The notes beneath the pieces were generated by a model that saw only the letters and a list, made by a program, of their open reading frames with translations, had not been told where the DNA came from and ran no database searches. DNA of 6,725 nt from an uncultured Oscillospiraceae bacterium (GTDB lineage: Bacteria; Bacillota; Clostridia; Oscillospirales; Ruminococcaceae): positions 1-6,725 of the forward strand of contig CATNEU010000083.1 in the NCBI GenBank assembly GCA_950097605.1. The letters run 5' to 3'. Below are positions 1 through 5,177 of this stretch, piece after piece. Made by a program: the position numbers and the translations under genes. Positions within the stretch are counted from its first letter, which is position 1. Each line of letters begins with the position of its first letter.

Positions 1-124
1 CCAAAGGCTCGCCGCTTCCCATCAGCACAACGCCGCTGACGCGTTCGCCGCAGTCCTTTTGTATTTCGTATACCTGCGAAAGCATCTCCCCAGCCGTTAA
101 GCTCCGCTCCACACCGTCCAGCGT
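1..124 (-). other. rlmN: Internal fragment of rlmN (radical-SAM adenine-C2 methyltransferase) joined in frame to pheT
   Basis: From about codon 304 of the pheT frame, the translation reads SLTAGEMLSQVYEIQKD followed by CGERVSGVVLMGSGEPL. This matches RlmN, where the segment just after the radical-SAM CxxxCxxC cluster runs 'CAST..G..R.LTAGEM..Q...IQ......RVS.VV.MG.GEP(L/F)DN'. The next base, G at position 1, fits the expected Asp. RlmN methylates A2503 of 23S rRNA and A37 of some tRNAs. The fragment has no RlmN N-terminus and no FeS cysteine motif, so it cannot be an active enzyme. The switch lies somewhere in 98-124, where TLDGVERSL would suit either family. Attribution to RlmN is from remembered family motifs, with high confidence. 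Whether the join is biological or an artefact cannot be decided here. Confidence 0.85.
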
Positions 125-1012
125 AGTAATGGTTTCTCCTTCGCGTGCGTTGCGGACAACGATCTGTCCGCCCTTTACCAGCTTGTAATCAAAGGCGTGC
201 ATCGGCTGGCCATATTCCAGCATGACATAGTTTGTGATGTCGACAATGTTATTGATCGGACGCACGCCGCTGGCGCGCAGGCGCTCGCGCATCCAGCGCG
301 GCGAGGGCTCTATCTTGACGTTTTTGACCATTCTGGCCACATACCGCGGGCAGAGCGCGGGGGTTTGCACCTCTACCGAAAGCGTGTCGCGGATGTCGCC
401 GCCCGCCCCCTTTACAGCCGGCTTGGGCTCCTGGAACGGCTTACCGAAGGTTGCCGCCGCTTCCCTTGCGAGGCCCAGCACCGACAGGCAGTCCGGCCGG
501 TTGGAGGTGATTTCAAACTCCACGCAGGTGTCGTTTAAGCCGATGGCTTCCCGGATGTCCTGGCCGGGCGCGCATTCCTCCTCCAAAATAAAGATGCCGT
601 CCTCAATTGCATAGGGAAAATCATGCACAGTCACGCCAAGCTCCGCAACCGAGCAGAGCATGCCGCAGCTCTCCACACCGCGCAGCTTGCCCTTTTTGAT
701 CTTGACGCCGCCCGGCAGCGTGGACCCCGCCAGCGCAACCGGCACCATCGCGCCCGGGAAAACGTTTTTTGCGCCCGTCACAATCTGCACCGGCGCTGCC
801 TCCCCCACTTCGAGCATGCAGATCACCAGGCTGTCGGCGTTTGGATGTTTTTCCACCGACAGGATCTTACCAACGACCACCCGGTCGAGCTCGCTTCCTT
901 CTATTGTATAGCCTTCCACCTTGGAGCCGCTCATCGTCATTGCCTCCGCAAACTCCCTGGGCGAGACATTGATCTCTATAAAATCGGACAACCATTTCAT
1001 CGACAAATTCAT
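1..1012 (-). CDS. pheT: Phenylalanyl-tRNA synthetase beta subunit, 5' part; in-frame chimera at its far end
   Basis: The beta subunit of the cytoplasmic alpha2beta2 enzyme that charges tRNA(Phe); it carries the editing (B3/B4) and anticodon-binding domains. The ATG at 1012 starts MNLSMKWLSDFI, typical of clostridial PheT, with GGGAGG 8 nt upstream. Visible parts are the N-terminal region, an EMAP/OB-fold tRNA-binding domain (about residues 40-150, including KHPNADSL and QIVTGAKNV), the ITSNRPDCLSVLGLARE segment, and the start of B3/B4 (RPINNIVDITNYVM, GQPMHAFD). The family is usually about 800 residues; this frame leaves the window after 337 codons. PheT identity holds only to about residue 303 (GETITTLDGVER). 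The rest reads as RlmN and lacks the expected PheT continuation (the ALAG.MGG region). pheT lies 32 nt downstream of pheS in the same operon. The identity of residues 1-303 is very secure; the far end is anomalous. Confidence 0.93.
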   Translation of the reverse strand, partial: MNLSMKWLSDFIEINVSPREFAEAMTMSGSKVEGYTIEGSELDRVVVGKILSVEKHPNADSLVICMLEVGEAAPVQIVTGAKNVFPGAMVPVALAGSTLPGGVKIKKGKLRGVESCGMLCSVAELGVTVHDFPYAIEDGIFILEEECAPGQDIREAIGLNDTCVEFEITSNRPDCLSVLGLAREAAATFGKPFQEPKPAVKGAGGDIRDTLSVEVQTPALCPRYVARMVKNVKIEPSPRWMRERLRASGVRPINNIVDITNYVMLEYGQPMHAFDYKLVKGGQIVVRNAREGETITTLDGVERSLTAGEMLSQVYEIQKDCGERVSGVVLMGSGEPL

Positions 1013-1044
1013 CGCGTATACCTCCCGTTAAATTGATCCGCCAA

Positions 1045-2064
1045 CTAGAACTGGTTCAAAAACCGCTGGTCGTTTTCATAGAACATGCGGATATCGTCAA
1101 TGCCAAAGCGTCGCATCACAATGCGTTCCAGGCCCATGCCGAACGCAAAGCCGCTGTATTCTTCCGGATCAATGCCGCAGTTCGACAGGACCTTCGGGTG
1201 CACCATACCGGCGCCCAGAATTTCGATCCAGCCCTCTCCTTTGCAGAGGCGGCAGCCTTTGCCGCCGCAGGCAAAACACATGAAGTCGACCTCAGCGGAA
1301 GGCTCGGTGAACGGGAAGTGATGCGGGCGGAAACGGATCTGCGCGTCTTCGCCGTACAACCGGCGCGCAAACATTGTAAGCGTGCCTTTGAGGTCGGCCA
1401 TTGTCACGTTTTTGTCCACAACCAGCCCTTCAATCTGGTGAAACAGCGGCGAATGGGTCGCGTCCAACGCATCCGAACGGTACACGCGGCCCGGCGCGAT
1501 GATGCGCACCGGCGGTTTCTGGTTTTCCATTACACGGATCTGCACCGGCGAGGTTTGGGTGCGCAGCAGTATGTTTTCAGTGATATAGAAGGTGTCCTGG
1601 GTGTCCCTGGCCGGATGGTCCTTCGGCAGGTTCAGCGCTTCAAAGTTATAGTAGTCCAGCTCTACCTCGGGGCCGCTGGCCACGTCGAAGCCCATGCCCA
1701 GAAAAATCTCTTTAATCTCCTCGAGCACCATCGAAAGCGGATGCTGCTTGCCAATCGGGCTTTTTGTGCCCGGCATCGTCACGTCGATTTTTTCCGCCGC
1801 GAGACGCAGGTTCAAAAGCTCTTCCTTCAGCGCGGCGGCCCGATTCTCCATGCGCTTTTCAATGTCCGCGCGCACTTCGTTTGCAAGCTGGCCGATCACC
1901 GGGCGCTCCTCGGCCGAAAGCTTGCCCATCTGCTTGAGAATTGCCGTCAGCTCGCCCTTTTTGCCGAGAAATTTCACACGCAGCGCGTCGAGCGCCTTTA
2001 AGTCGTGCGCGGCGTTCAGCTCGGCGGCGACCGTTTGCCTGATCTGTTCCAAAGCTGCTTTCAT
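1045..2064 (-). CDS. pheS: Phenylalanyl-tRNA synthetase alpha subunit
   Basis: The catalytic alpha subunit (class II aminoacyl-tRNA synthetase), which activates Phe with ATP and transfers it to tRNA(Phe). At 339 residues it has the usual family length. An N-terminal coiled coil (about 1-85) is followed by the class II core: motif 1 region GPEVELDYYNFEALNLP (131-147), motif 2 APGRVYRSDALDATHSPLFHQIEG (190-213) and motif 3 FAFGMGLERI (306-315). Ala307 in GFAFG corresponds to the Phe-pocket alanine of E. coli (A294). Cysteines 263, 266, 271 and 274 form a small zinc-ribbon-like CxxC...CxxC, as I recall from many clostridial homologues. The ATG at 2064 is preferred over an upstream in-frame one because it starts the family N-terminus (MKAALEQIRQ) and has GAGGTGAT about 6 nt upstream. 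Expression is controlled by the T-box leader ahead of it; pheT follows after 32 nt. Confidence 0.97.
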   Translation of the reverse strand: MKAALEQIRQTVAAELNAAHDLKALDALRVKFLGKKGELTAILKQMGKLSAEERPVIGQLANEVRADIEKRMENRAAALKEELLNLRLAAEKIDVTMPGTKSPIGKQHPLSMVLEEIKEIFLGMGFDVASGPEVELDYYNFEALNLPKDHPARDTQDTFYITENILLRTQTSPVQIRVMENQKPPVRIIAPGRVYRSDALDATHSPLFHQIEGLVVDKNVTMADLKGTLTMFARRLYGEDAQIRFRPHHFPFTEPSAEVDFMCFACGGKGCRLCKGEGWIEILGAGMVHPKVLSNCGIDPEEYSGFAFGMGLERIVMRRFGIDDIRMFYENDQRFLNQF

Positions 2065-2124
2065 GTTTCTATCACCTCGTAAGAATTTTGTTTGACGCTG
2101 GCTGCGGCTCCACTTTGGGGATAC

Positions 2125-2174
2125 AAAAAAGCGCCTGCGTCCCATGCCAACCCGGCAAACAGGGACGAAGGCGC
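2125..2174 (-). terminator. T-box intrinsic terminator before pheS
   Basis: On the minus strand GCGCCTTCGTCCC (2174-2162) pairs with GGGACGCAGGCGC (2143-2131), with a single T-C mismatch. Inside the loop TGCC/GGCA can extend the stem around GGGTT. Six T residues follow (2130-2125). It starts 8 nt after the T-box sequence, as expected of the attenuating terminator of this riboswitch class. Confidence 0.93.
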
Positions 2175-2425
2175 GATCTCCTCCGCGGTACCACCCAAAT
2201 TTCCCGCCCCGGCAGCCTCAAAACGCCGCCCGACGGAACCTCTGCACCGCCATAACGTGGGTGAATCCGTCGCCGCCTACTTCGGGCAAGCCCTTTCAGC
2301 GGCGCCACTCGCGGGTGAACTTCAAAAGGCGCGTTTCACAGGCGGTTTCAGCCAATGCCGCCGTTCTCTGTGATGAAACGGGTTCTGCCTTCCTACTCTC
2401 CCGGTCGTTGTGTTTCAATCAATAC
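2125..2425 (-). promoter_or_regulatory. T-box riboswitch leader, tRNA(Phe)-responsive
   Basis: A transcribed leader between the pheS promoter and pheS that senses uncharged tRNA. Visible minus-strand elements, in order: GGGAGAGTAGGAAGG near the base of Stem I (2402-2388); CGTTTCA pairing with TGAAACG; the AGAGA motif near 2369-2365; an apical GGCGG/CCGCC stem; a specifier-loop segment GAAGTTCACC with UUC at 2319-2317 followed by the usual purine; and the T-box proper GGGTGGTACCGCGG (2196-2183). UUC is a Phe codon, matching pheST downstream. The bulge UGGU in the T-box would pair with ACCA, fitting tRNA(Phe) with A73. With uncharged tRNA the antiterminator forms and pheST is transcribed; otherwise the 2125-2174 terminator forms. 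Motif placement is seen directly; the mechanism is known for the family. Confidence 0.95.
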
Positions 2426-2431
2426 TCCTAT

Positions 2432-2460
2432 ACTATAGCAGCTTTTGCCGCCGCTTGCAA
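2432..2460 (-). promoter_or_regulatory. Sigma-A type promoter of pheST
   Basis: Minus-strand TTGCAA (2460-2455), a 17-nt spacer and TATAGT (2437-2432). Initiation would fall near 2425, giving a leader of about 360 nt whose first segments are the base of T-box Stem I. Spacing and position support it. Confidence 0.75.
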
Positions 2461-2479
2461 GGGGGTTTTTCATGATATA

Positions 2480-2494
2480 ACAGCCGCAGGCTGT
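2480..2494. repeat. Short perfect hairpin
   Basis: ACAGCC, loop GCA, GGCTGT: a 6-bp perfect stem just upstream of the pheS promoter. It shares the small-loop style of the hairpins inside the neighbouring cloverleaf elements and may belong to the same family. No T-run follows immediately on either strand. Confidence 0.5.
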
Positions 2495-2514
2495 GCAAAT
2501 CAATTTTTATAACC

Positions 2515-2581
2515 GCGCCGGCAAATCTTTGATTTGCATGTGCCAGCGGCACAAAGCAGCGCATAATGCGCAGCTCGGCGC
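2515..2581. repeat. Cloverleaf-folding element 1 (four-way junction)
   Basis: The outer stem GCGCCG (2515-2520)/CGGCGC (2576-2581) encloses three adjacent hairpins: GCAAATC-TTT-GATTTGC (2521-2537), TGTGCC-AGC-GGCACA (2539-2553), and AGC.GCGCA-TAA-TGCGC.GCT (2555-2575) with one A-A mismatch. That makes about 27 Watson-Crick pairs in 67 nt, with one unpaired base between arms. All pairs are Watson-Crick, so the fold is possible as RNA from either strand or as single-stranded DNA. Function unknown; it does not resemble a tRNA. Confidence 0.72.
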
Positions 2582-2593
2582 TTGTTTCAAAAG

Positions 2594-2662
2594 AATAGCC
2601 CAAAGGTTCTGCCTTTGGCCGCGCATCCGCGCGGGCTGCACGCTGTGCAGCGGCTATTTTTT
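2594..2662. repeat. Cloverleaf-folding element 2 with T-run on the plus strand
   Basis: The outer stem AATAGCC (2594-2600)/GGCTATT (2652-2658) encloses CAAAGG-TTCTG-CCTTTG (2601-2617), CCGCGC-ATCC-GCGCGG (2619-2634) and GCTGCAC-GCT-GTGCAGC (2635-2651): 26 perfect pairs in 65 nt with a single unpaired base (2618) between arms. On the plus strand it runs into six T residues (2657-2662), so it could act as an elaborate intrinsic terminator in that direction. The architecture matches element 1, 12 nt away, but the stem sequences differ completely. Function unknown. Confidence 0.75.
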
Positions 2663-2669
2663 ATTGCTT

Positions 2670-2891
2670 GTCGCTCGGGCCGCGACAGGGGATATTTTTA
2701 TTGCTCATTTTTATAGCTTTTTGATACATCTTTCCTTTCGTTCGTCGCTCAGGCCGCGACCGGCCCATCCTTTTTGGCAGACAAAAAGGATGGGCCCACA
2801 GCACGCCCGAGCGACAAATGAAAGGAAAGCCGCATCAAAAGGTTAAGGAGAACAAAGCAAAAAGGCTGTACCGACAGCACACCCATGCGAC
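2670..2891. repeat. Nested imperfect palindrome, about 220 bp
   Basis: The centre is a perfect 15-bp stem GGCCCATCCTTTTTG (2762-2776)/CAAAAAGGATGGGCC (2782-2796) with loop GCAGA. Outward, GTCGCTCAGGC (2744-2754) pairs with 2805-2815 (one mismatch), CTTTCCTTTC (2730-2739) pairs perfectly with 2820-2829, and 2717-2725 pairs with 2834-2842. The arms also carry direct repeats: GTCGCTCRGGCCGCGAC at 2670-2686 and 2744-2760, and ACAGCACRCCCRWGCGAC at 2798-2815 and 2874-2891. These sit 74 and 76 nt apart and are symmetric about the same centre. It could be a degraded MITE-like element or an inverted duplication; no target-site duplication or transposase is visible. Confidence 0.6.
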
Positions 2892-2920
2892 GGGCAGAAA
2901 GGTGCAGCAATCTATCCGTT

Positions 2921-2973
2921 AAAAAAGTAAAAACGGATGGGAATATAGAGACGCCCTCTGTATTCCCATCCGT
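2921..2973 (-). terminator. Intrinsic terminator of the chromate-transporter operon
   Basis: An 18-bp stem with one G-T pair: 2973-2956 pairs with 2950-2933 around loop GGCGT (minus strand). It is followed on the minus strand by a T-rich tail, TTTT-A-C-TTTTTT. It starts one base after the TAA of the second chr gene (2977-2975). A further ATCCGT copy (2914-2919, plus strand) could pair with ACGGAT of the stem (2933-2938), giving an alternative fold. Confidence 0.9.
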
Positions 2974-2974
2974 C

Positions 2975-3571
2975 TTATATCCCCCATCCCAGCAGGTCGG
3001 CGCCGCCGAACACAACCACGCCCAACGCTGCGCAAGCGCCGATCAGCGCAATTGGATGCAGCTTCTTTTTAAAATAGAGGAATCCGGCCGCCACGCAGAT
3101 TAGAAGCCCCGCAAAATTGACTTGGGAAAGCATGGAGCCGGACTGCCCGCCCGTCAAATGTTCCCCTAGGAAAACCGTGGCCGCCAGCGAATAGGCGGCG
3201 GAGGCGATCAGGCCAATCACCACGACGCGCATGGCGGAAATTCCACTGCTGATATAGCGGTTTTTCTGAAAATTGCCGAAAAAGCGCGCCACCAGCAAAA
3301 TGATAATAAAGGAGGGCAACACCACCCCCAACGTCGACACCACCGCACCCAAAAGGCCCGCCGTTTTCATGCCGATAAAGGTCGAGATATTCACAGCAAA
3401 CGGGCCGGGGGTCGATTCGGAAATCGCAATGAAATCCGTCAATTCGGTTACGCTCATCCAGCCGCGAGAGGATACCTCGTGATCAATCAGCGGGATCATG
3501 GCATAGCCGCCGCCGAACGTAAATAAACCAATTTTGAAAAACGTTGCGAATAAAATAAGCAGTTGCATCAT
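2975..3571 (-). CDS. chrA: Chromate transporter-type (CHR) membrane protein, second half-size subunit
   Basis: A 198-residue hydrophobic protein of the short-chain CHR family. In characterised tandem pairs such as B. subtilis YwrA/YwrB, two such proteins together do the work of one long ChrA in chromate efflux. Visible family motifs are FKIGLFTFGGGYAMIPLI (12-29) and SESTPGPFAVN (51-61), then several hydrophobic spans (about 75-100, 107-130, 150-170, 175-195). The ATG at 3571 overlaps the preceding gene's TGA as ATGATG, with GGAGG 10 nt upstream; the ATG at 3568 is an alternative. The overlap implies translational coupling and a heteromeric transporter. Membership of the family is clear. The true substrate is not: chromate resistance is shown for only some members, and sulfate or another anion is possible. 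Confidence 0.92.
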   Translation of the reverse strand: MMQLLILFATFFKIGLFTFGGGYAMIPLIDHEVSSRGWMSVTELTDFIAISESTPGPFAVNISTFIGMKTAGLLGAVVSTLGVVLPSFIIILLVARFFGNFQKNRYISSGISAMRVVVIGLIASAAYSLAATVFLGEHLTGGQSGSMLSQVNFAGLLICVAAGFLYFKKKLHPIALIGACAALGVVVFGGADLLGWGI

Positions 3572-4155
3572 CCCTCGGTGTCCTCCCCGCCTCGTTTTGC
3601 CCGCCAGACGCTGGCGGCCTTGACCAGAACGCCGATTCCAAAGCCCGTGATGAGCAGCCAAATTGCACTGATGCCCGTGAAGGTCGCAATCACAAACACC
3701 AGCGCCATCAACGCAAGATACAGCGCATCATGCCGGTTGGCCTTCGCCAGCTTGACCACCGCCCCCGCGATCAAAACGATCACGCCCGCACGGATTCCTT
3801 CAAATGCATACGAAACCAGCTTGAAGCTTTTAAACTGCACAATAAACAGCGACAGAATACAGATGATTACAAATGCGGGCAGCACCACGCCGGCCGTCGC
3901 TGCCACAGCGCCCCAAAACCCCGCAACGCGAAAGCCCACAAAGGTTGCGGAATTGACCGCGAGCGGACCGGGCGTCGACTCGGCAATTGCGATGATATCC
4001 ATGATTTCCTCATCGGTAATCCAGGATTTGTTTTCCACCATTTCACGGTGGATCAGTGGAATCATGGCATAGCCGCCGCCAAATGTGAACGCCCCGATTT
4101 TTAGAAATACCAGAAGCAGCTCGACAATCTGGCGCAGTTTCCAATGTGTATTCAT
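3568..4155 (-). CDS. chrA: Chromate transporter-type (CHR) membrane protein, first half-size subunit
   Basis: A 195-residue short CHR-family protein and partner of the gene that follows. Motifs are LKIGAFTFGGGYAMIPLI (18-35) and AESTPGPLAVNSATFVG (58-74), then hydrophobic spans near 76-115, 120-140, 145-165 and 165-180, and a basic, glycine-rich tail (RAKRGGEDTEG). The start MNTHWKLRQ at 4155 is chosen because GGGAGGA lies 7 nt upstream; a longer in-frame start would cover this site with sequence lacking family character. A strong promoter lies about 180 nt upstream and a terminator follows the partner gene, so the two form a complete two-gene unit. No chrB-like regulator is present. The identity of the family is secure; the physiological role in an anaerobe is uncertain. 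Confidence 0.93.
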   Translation of the reverse strand: MNTHWKLRQIVELLLVFLKIGAFTFGGGYAMIPLIHREMVENKSWITDEEIMDIIAIAESTPGPLAVNSATFVGFRVAGFWGAVAATAGVVLPAFVIICILSLFIVQFKSFKLVSYAFEGIRAGVIVLIAGAVVKLAKANRHDALYLALMALVFVIATFTGISAIWLLITGFGIGVLVKAASVWRAKRGGEDTEG

Positions 4156-4331
4156 CGTATTCCTCCCAACAGGTATTTCCTGGCGCTGTGTGCAAAGGCC
4201 GGATTGCCAAGCGAAACCGACCCGGCGCAAGCTATAATTATTACGTAAATGTAAACATATTCGACGCAAAATATACTATATGTATTTAATATTCCAATAT
4301 CATGATGTTTAAGCCGATATTTATGCCTCTA
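4156..4331 (-). other. Long 5' leader of the chr operon
   Basis: About 175 nt between the predicted start of transcription and the first chr ATG. The upstream half is AT-rich with small dyads (for example TTACGTAA). The downstream half is GC-rich and can form GCCGG...CCGGC around a GGTTTCGC segment, then CCAGG-AAATA-CCTGTTGG directly over the approach to the ribosome binding site. I do not recognise a known riboswitch. Regulation by leader structure is possible but only inferred. Confidence 0.4.
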
Positions 4332-4337
4332 TGAATC

Positions 4338-4366
4338 ATTTTACGGGTTTTACATGGCTTTGTCAA
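4338..4366 (-). promoter_or_regulatory. Sigma-A type promoter of the chr operon
   Basis: Minus-strand TTGACA (4366-4361), a 17-nt spacer and TAAAAT (4343-4338). The -35 is perfect and the -10 is one base from consensus; the upstream DNA is AT-rich. Initiation would be near 4331. Confidence 0.85.
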
Positions 4367-4446
4367 GACAATAGTTAAATTCTTTAAATAATTATCCTAT
4401 CTGTTTTGCTTTGCACGGAGCCGCCATGCGGTATGCCACACCACCG

Positions 4447-4512
4447 GCAAACAGCCCGGAACAAGGGCCGGCGGAATGAATCTTCCGCCGGCCCTTGTTC
4501 CGGGCTGTTTGC
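4447..4512. repeat. Perfect 30-bp inverted repeat after the ABC permease gene
   Basis: The arm 4447-4476 (starting GCAAACAGCCCGGAAC) is matched base for base by 4483-4512, with loop TGAATC. It lies 29 nt past the permease stop. No T-run follows on either strand, so it is not a canonical terminator, although so strong a stem may still stop polymerase or protect the mRNA 3' end. Perfect identity of the arms suggests recent origin or active maintenance. Confidence 0.9.
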
Positions 4513-4541
4513 GTATCGGAAAGGGACCGCATTGCATACTG

Positions 4542-5177
4542 TTAGTCAAGAAACTCTTTCTGCTGGTAAAATTTCTGGGCAAAACCATACGACATCGCAA
4601 GAAGCACCAGACCCACGCCCACCAACAACACCGGATACCGCATAACGCTTTCCAAAATGCCCGTATCCACCTGTAGGGAGTTCATAAGCGGCAGCGCGCC
4701 CGCGCAAGCGCCCATATAGAGAAGCAGAATATAAATGCGCGACTTGGTAGCGCCTAAAATCAAAACGAGCGGCAGGGAAATGGAAAGAAACAGCAGCGCC
4801 ATCAGAACAAACAGGCAGACGACCGGCACAACATCAAACTCCCGGCTTCCATACATCGGTGTGGTATACAGAAGGTTTTCCACAACCAGCAACATGGCGC
4901 CCATCCCAATGCCAAACAGATTGAAAACATATTTGGACAACACAATTTGCCTGCGGGACGCCGGGAGCGTCCCGGTCAGGTAGTCGGCTTTGTACATATC
5001 GTCATAGGACGGTATGGTATAGGTCATCATATACAGCAGCAGAACCACTGAAAACAGTGAAAAATCCGGACCAATTAAAGCGAGCACAACGATTATCAGC
5101 ATATAGAAAAACTGGGACCTCTGCAGGGACTTGAACTTCATGAAATCCATGTGTACCAAATTCCAAACCATACTCAT
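4542..5177 (-). CDS. ABC-2 type transporter permease
   Basis: A 211-residue integral membrane protein, the membrane partner of the ATPase encoded just upstream. It has about six hydrophobic segments (roughly 24-36, 40-55, 83-103, 115-145, 148-166, 180-198). Between the second and third lies YLTGTLPASRRQIVLSKYVF (66-85), the cytoplasmic LP.SR..IV.SKY motif typical of the ABC2_membrane_5-like permeases paired with YtrA-regulated ATPases. The ATG at 5177 overlaps the ATPase stop (ATGA), with a GGGGGAGAGG ribosome binding site, so the two are translationally coupled. Related systems export or defend against cell-wall-active peptides or antibiotics, but the substrate cannot be read from the sequence. 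It is the last gene of the operon. Confidence 0.85.
   Translation of the reverse strand: MSMVWNLVHMDFMKFKSLQRSQFFYMLIIVVLALIGPDFSLFSVVLLLYMMTYTIPSYDDMYKADYLTGTLPASRRQIVLSKYVFNLFGIGMGAMLLVVENLLYTTPMYGSREFDVVPVVCLFVLMALLFLSISLPLVLILGATKSRIYILLLYMGACAGALPLMNSLQVDTGILESVMRYPVLLVGVGLVLLAMSYGFAQKFYQQKEFLD

Larger units (their letters stand above)
2461..2920. other. Gene-free intergenic block rich in dyad symmetry
   Basis: About 460 nt between the chr terminator and the pheS promoter. I see no credible gene: the open frames here lack good ribosome binding sites and recognisable protein sequence, and they run through inverted repeats. The content is a short hairpin (2480-2494), two cloverleaf elements (2515-2581 and 2594-2658) and a nested palindrome (2670-2891), each listed separately. 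GCAAATC occurs twice (2495-2501 and 2521-2527), so either copy could pair with GATTTGC at 2531-2537. Confidence 0.7.

Noticed and set aside
1..337. A genuine bifunctional PheT-RlmN enzyme
   Set aside because: The join removes the PheT core and C-terminal domains and the RlmN FeS-cluster cysteines, so neither activity could be present.
1033..2001. Long plus-strand open frame of 322 codons
   Set aside because: It lies entirely antisense to pheS, whose motifs are unmistakable. It has a His/Arg-rich shadow composition and resembles no known protein.
2515..2658. tRNA genes, suggested by the cloverleaf shape
   Set aside because: No anticodon arm of the right size, no T-loop GTTCRANNC and no acceptor discriminator; arm lengths and loops do not fit tRNA.
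2092..2846. Plus-strand open frames across the T-box leader and intergenic spacer
   Set aside because: They are antisense to the T-box or cross the hairpin elements, with no protein-like sequence.
2480..2891. CRISPR array or insertion sequence
   Set aside because: There are no regularly spaced identical repeats with unique spacers, and no transposase frame or terminal repeats with target duplication.
2749..3015. Minus-strand frame of 88 codons with a hydrophobic stretch
   Set aside because: It runs through the chr terminator and one arm of the palindrome, overlaps the end of the second chr gene, and has no good ribosome binding site.
4156..4331. Known riboswitch in the chr leader
   Set aside because: I could not match the sequence to the conserved core of any riboswitch class I know, so it is left as an unassigned leader.
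4397..4676. Small frames on both strands around the 30-bp palindrome
   Set aside because: Both strands read nearly the same residues because of the inverted repeat. There is no family resemblance and no ribosome binding site.
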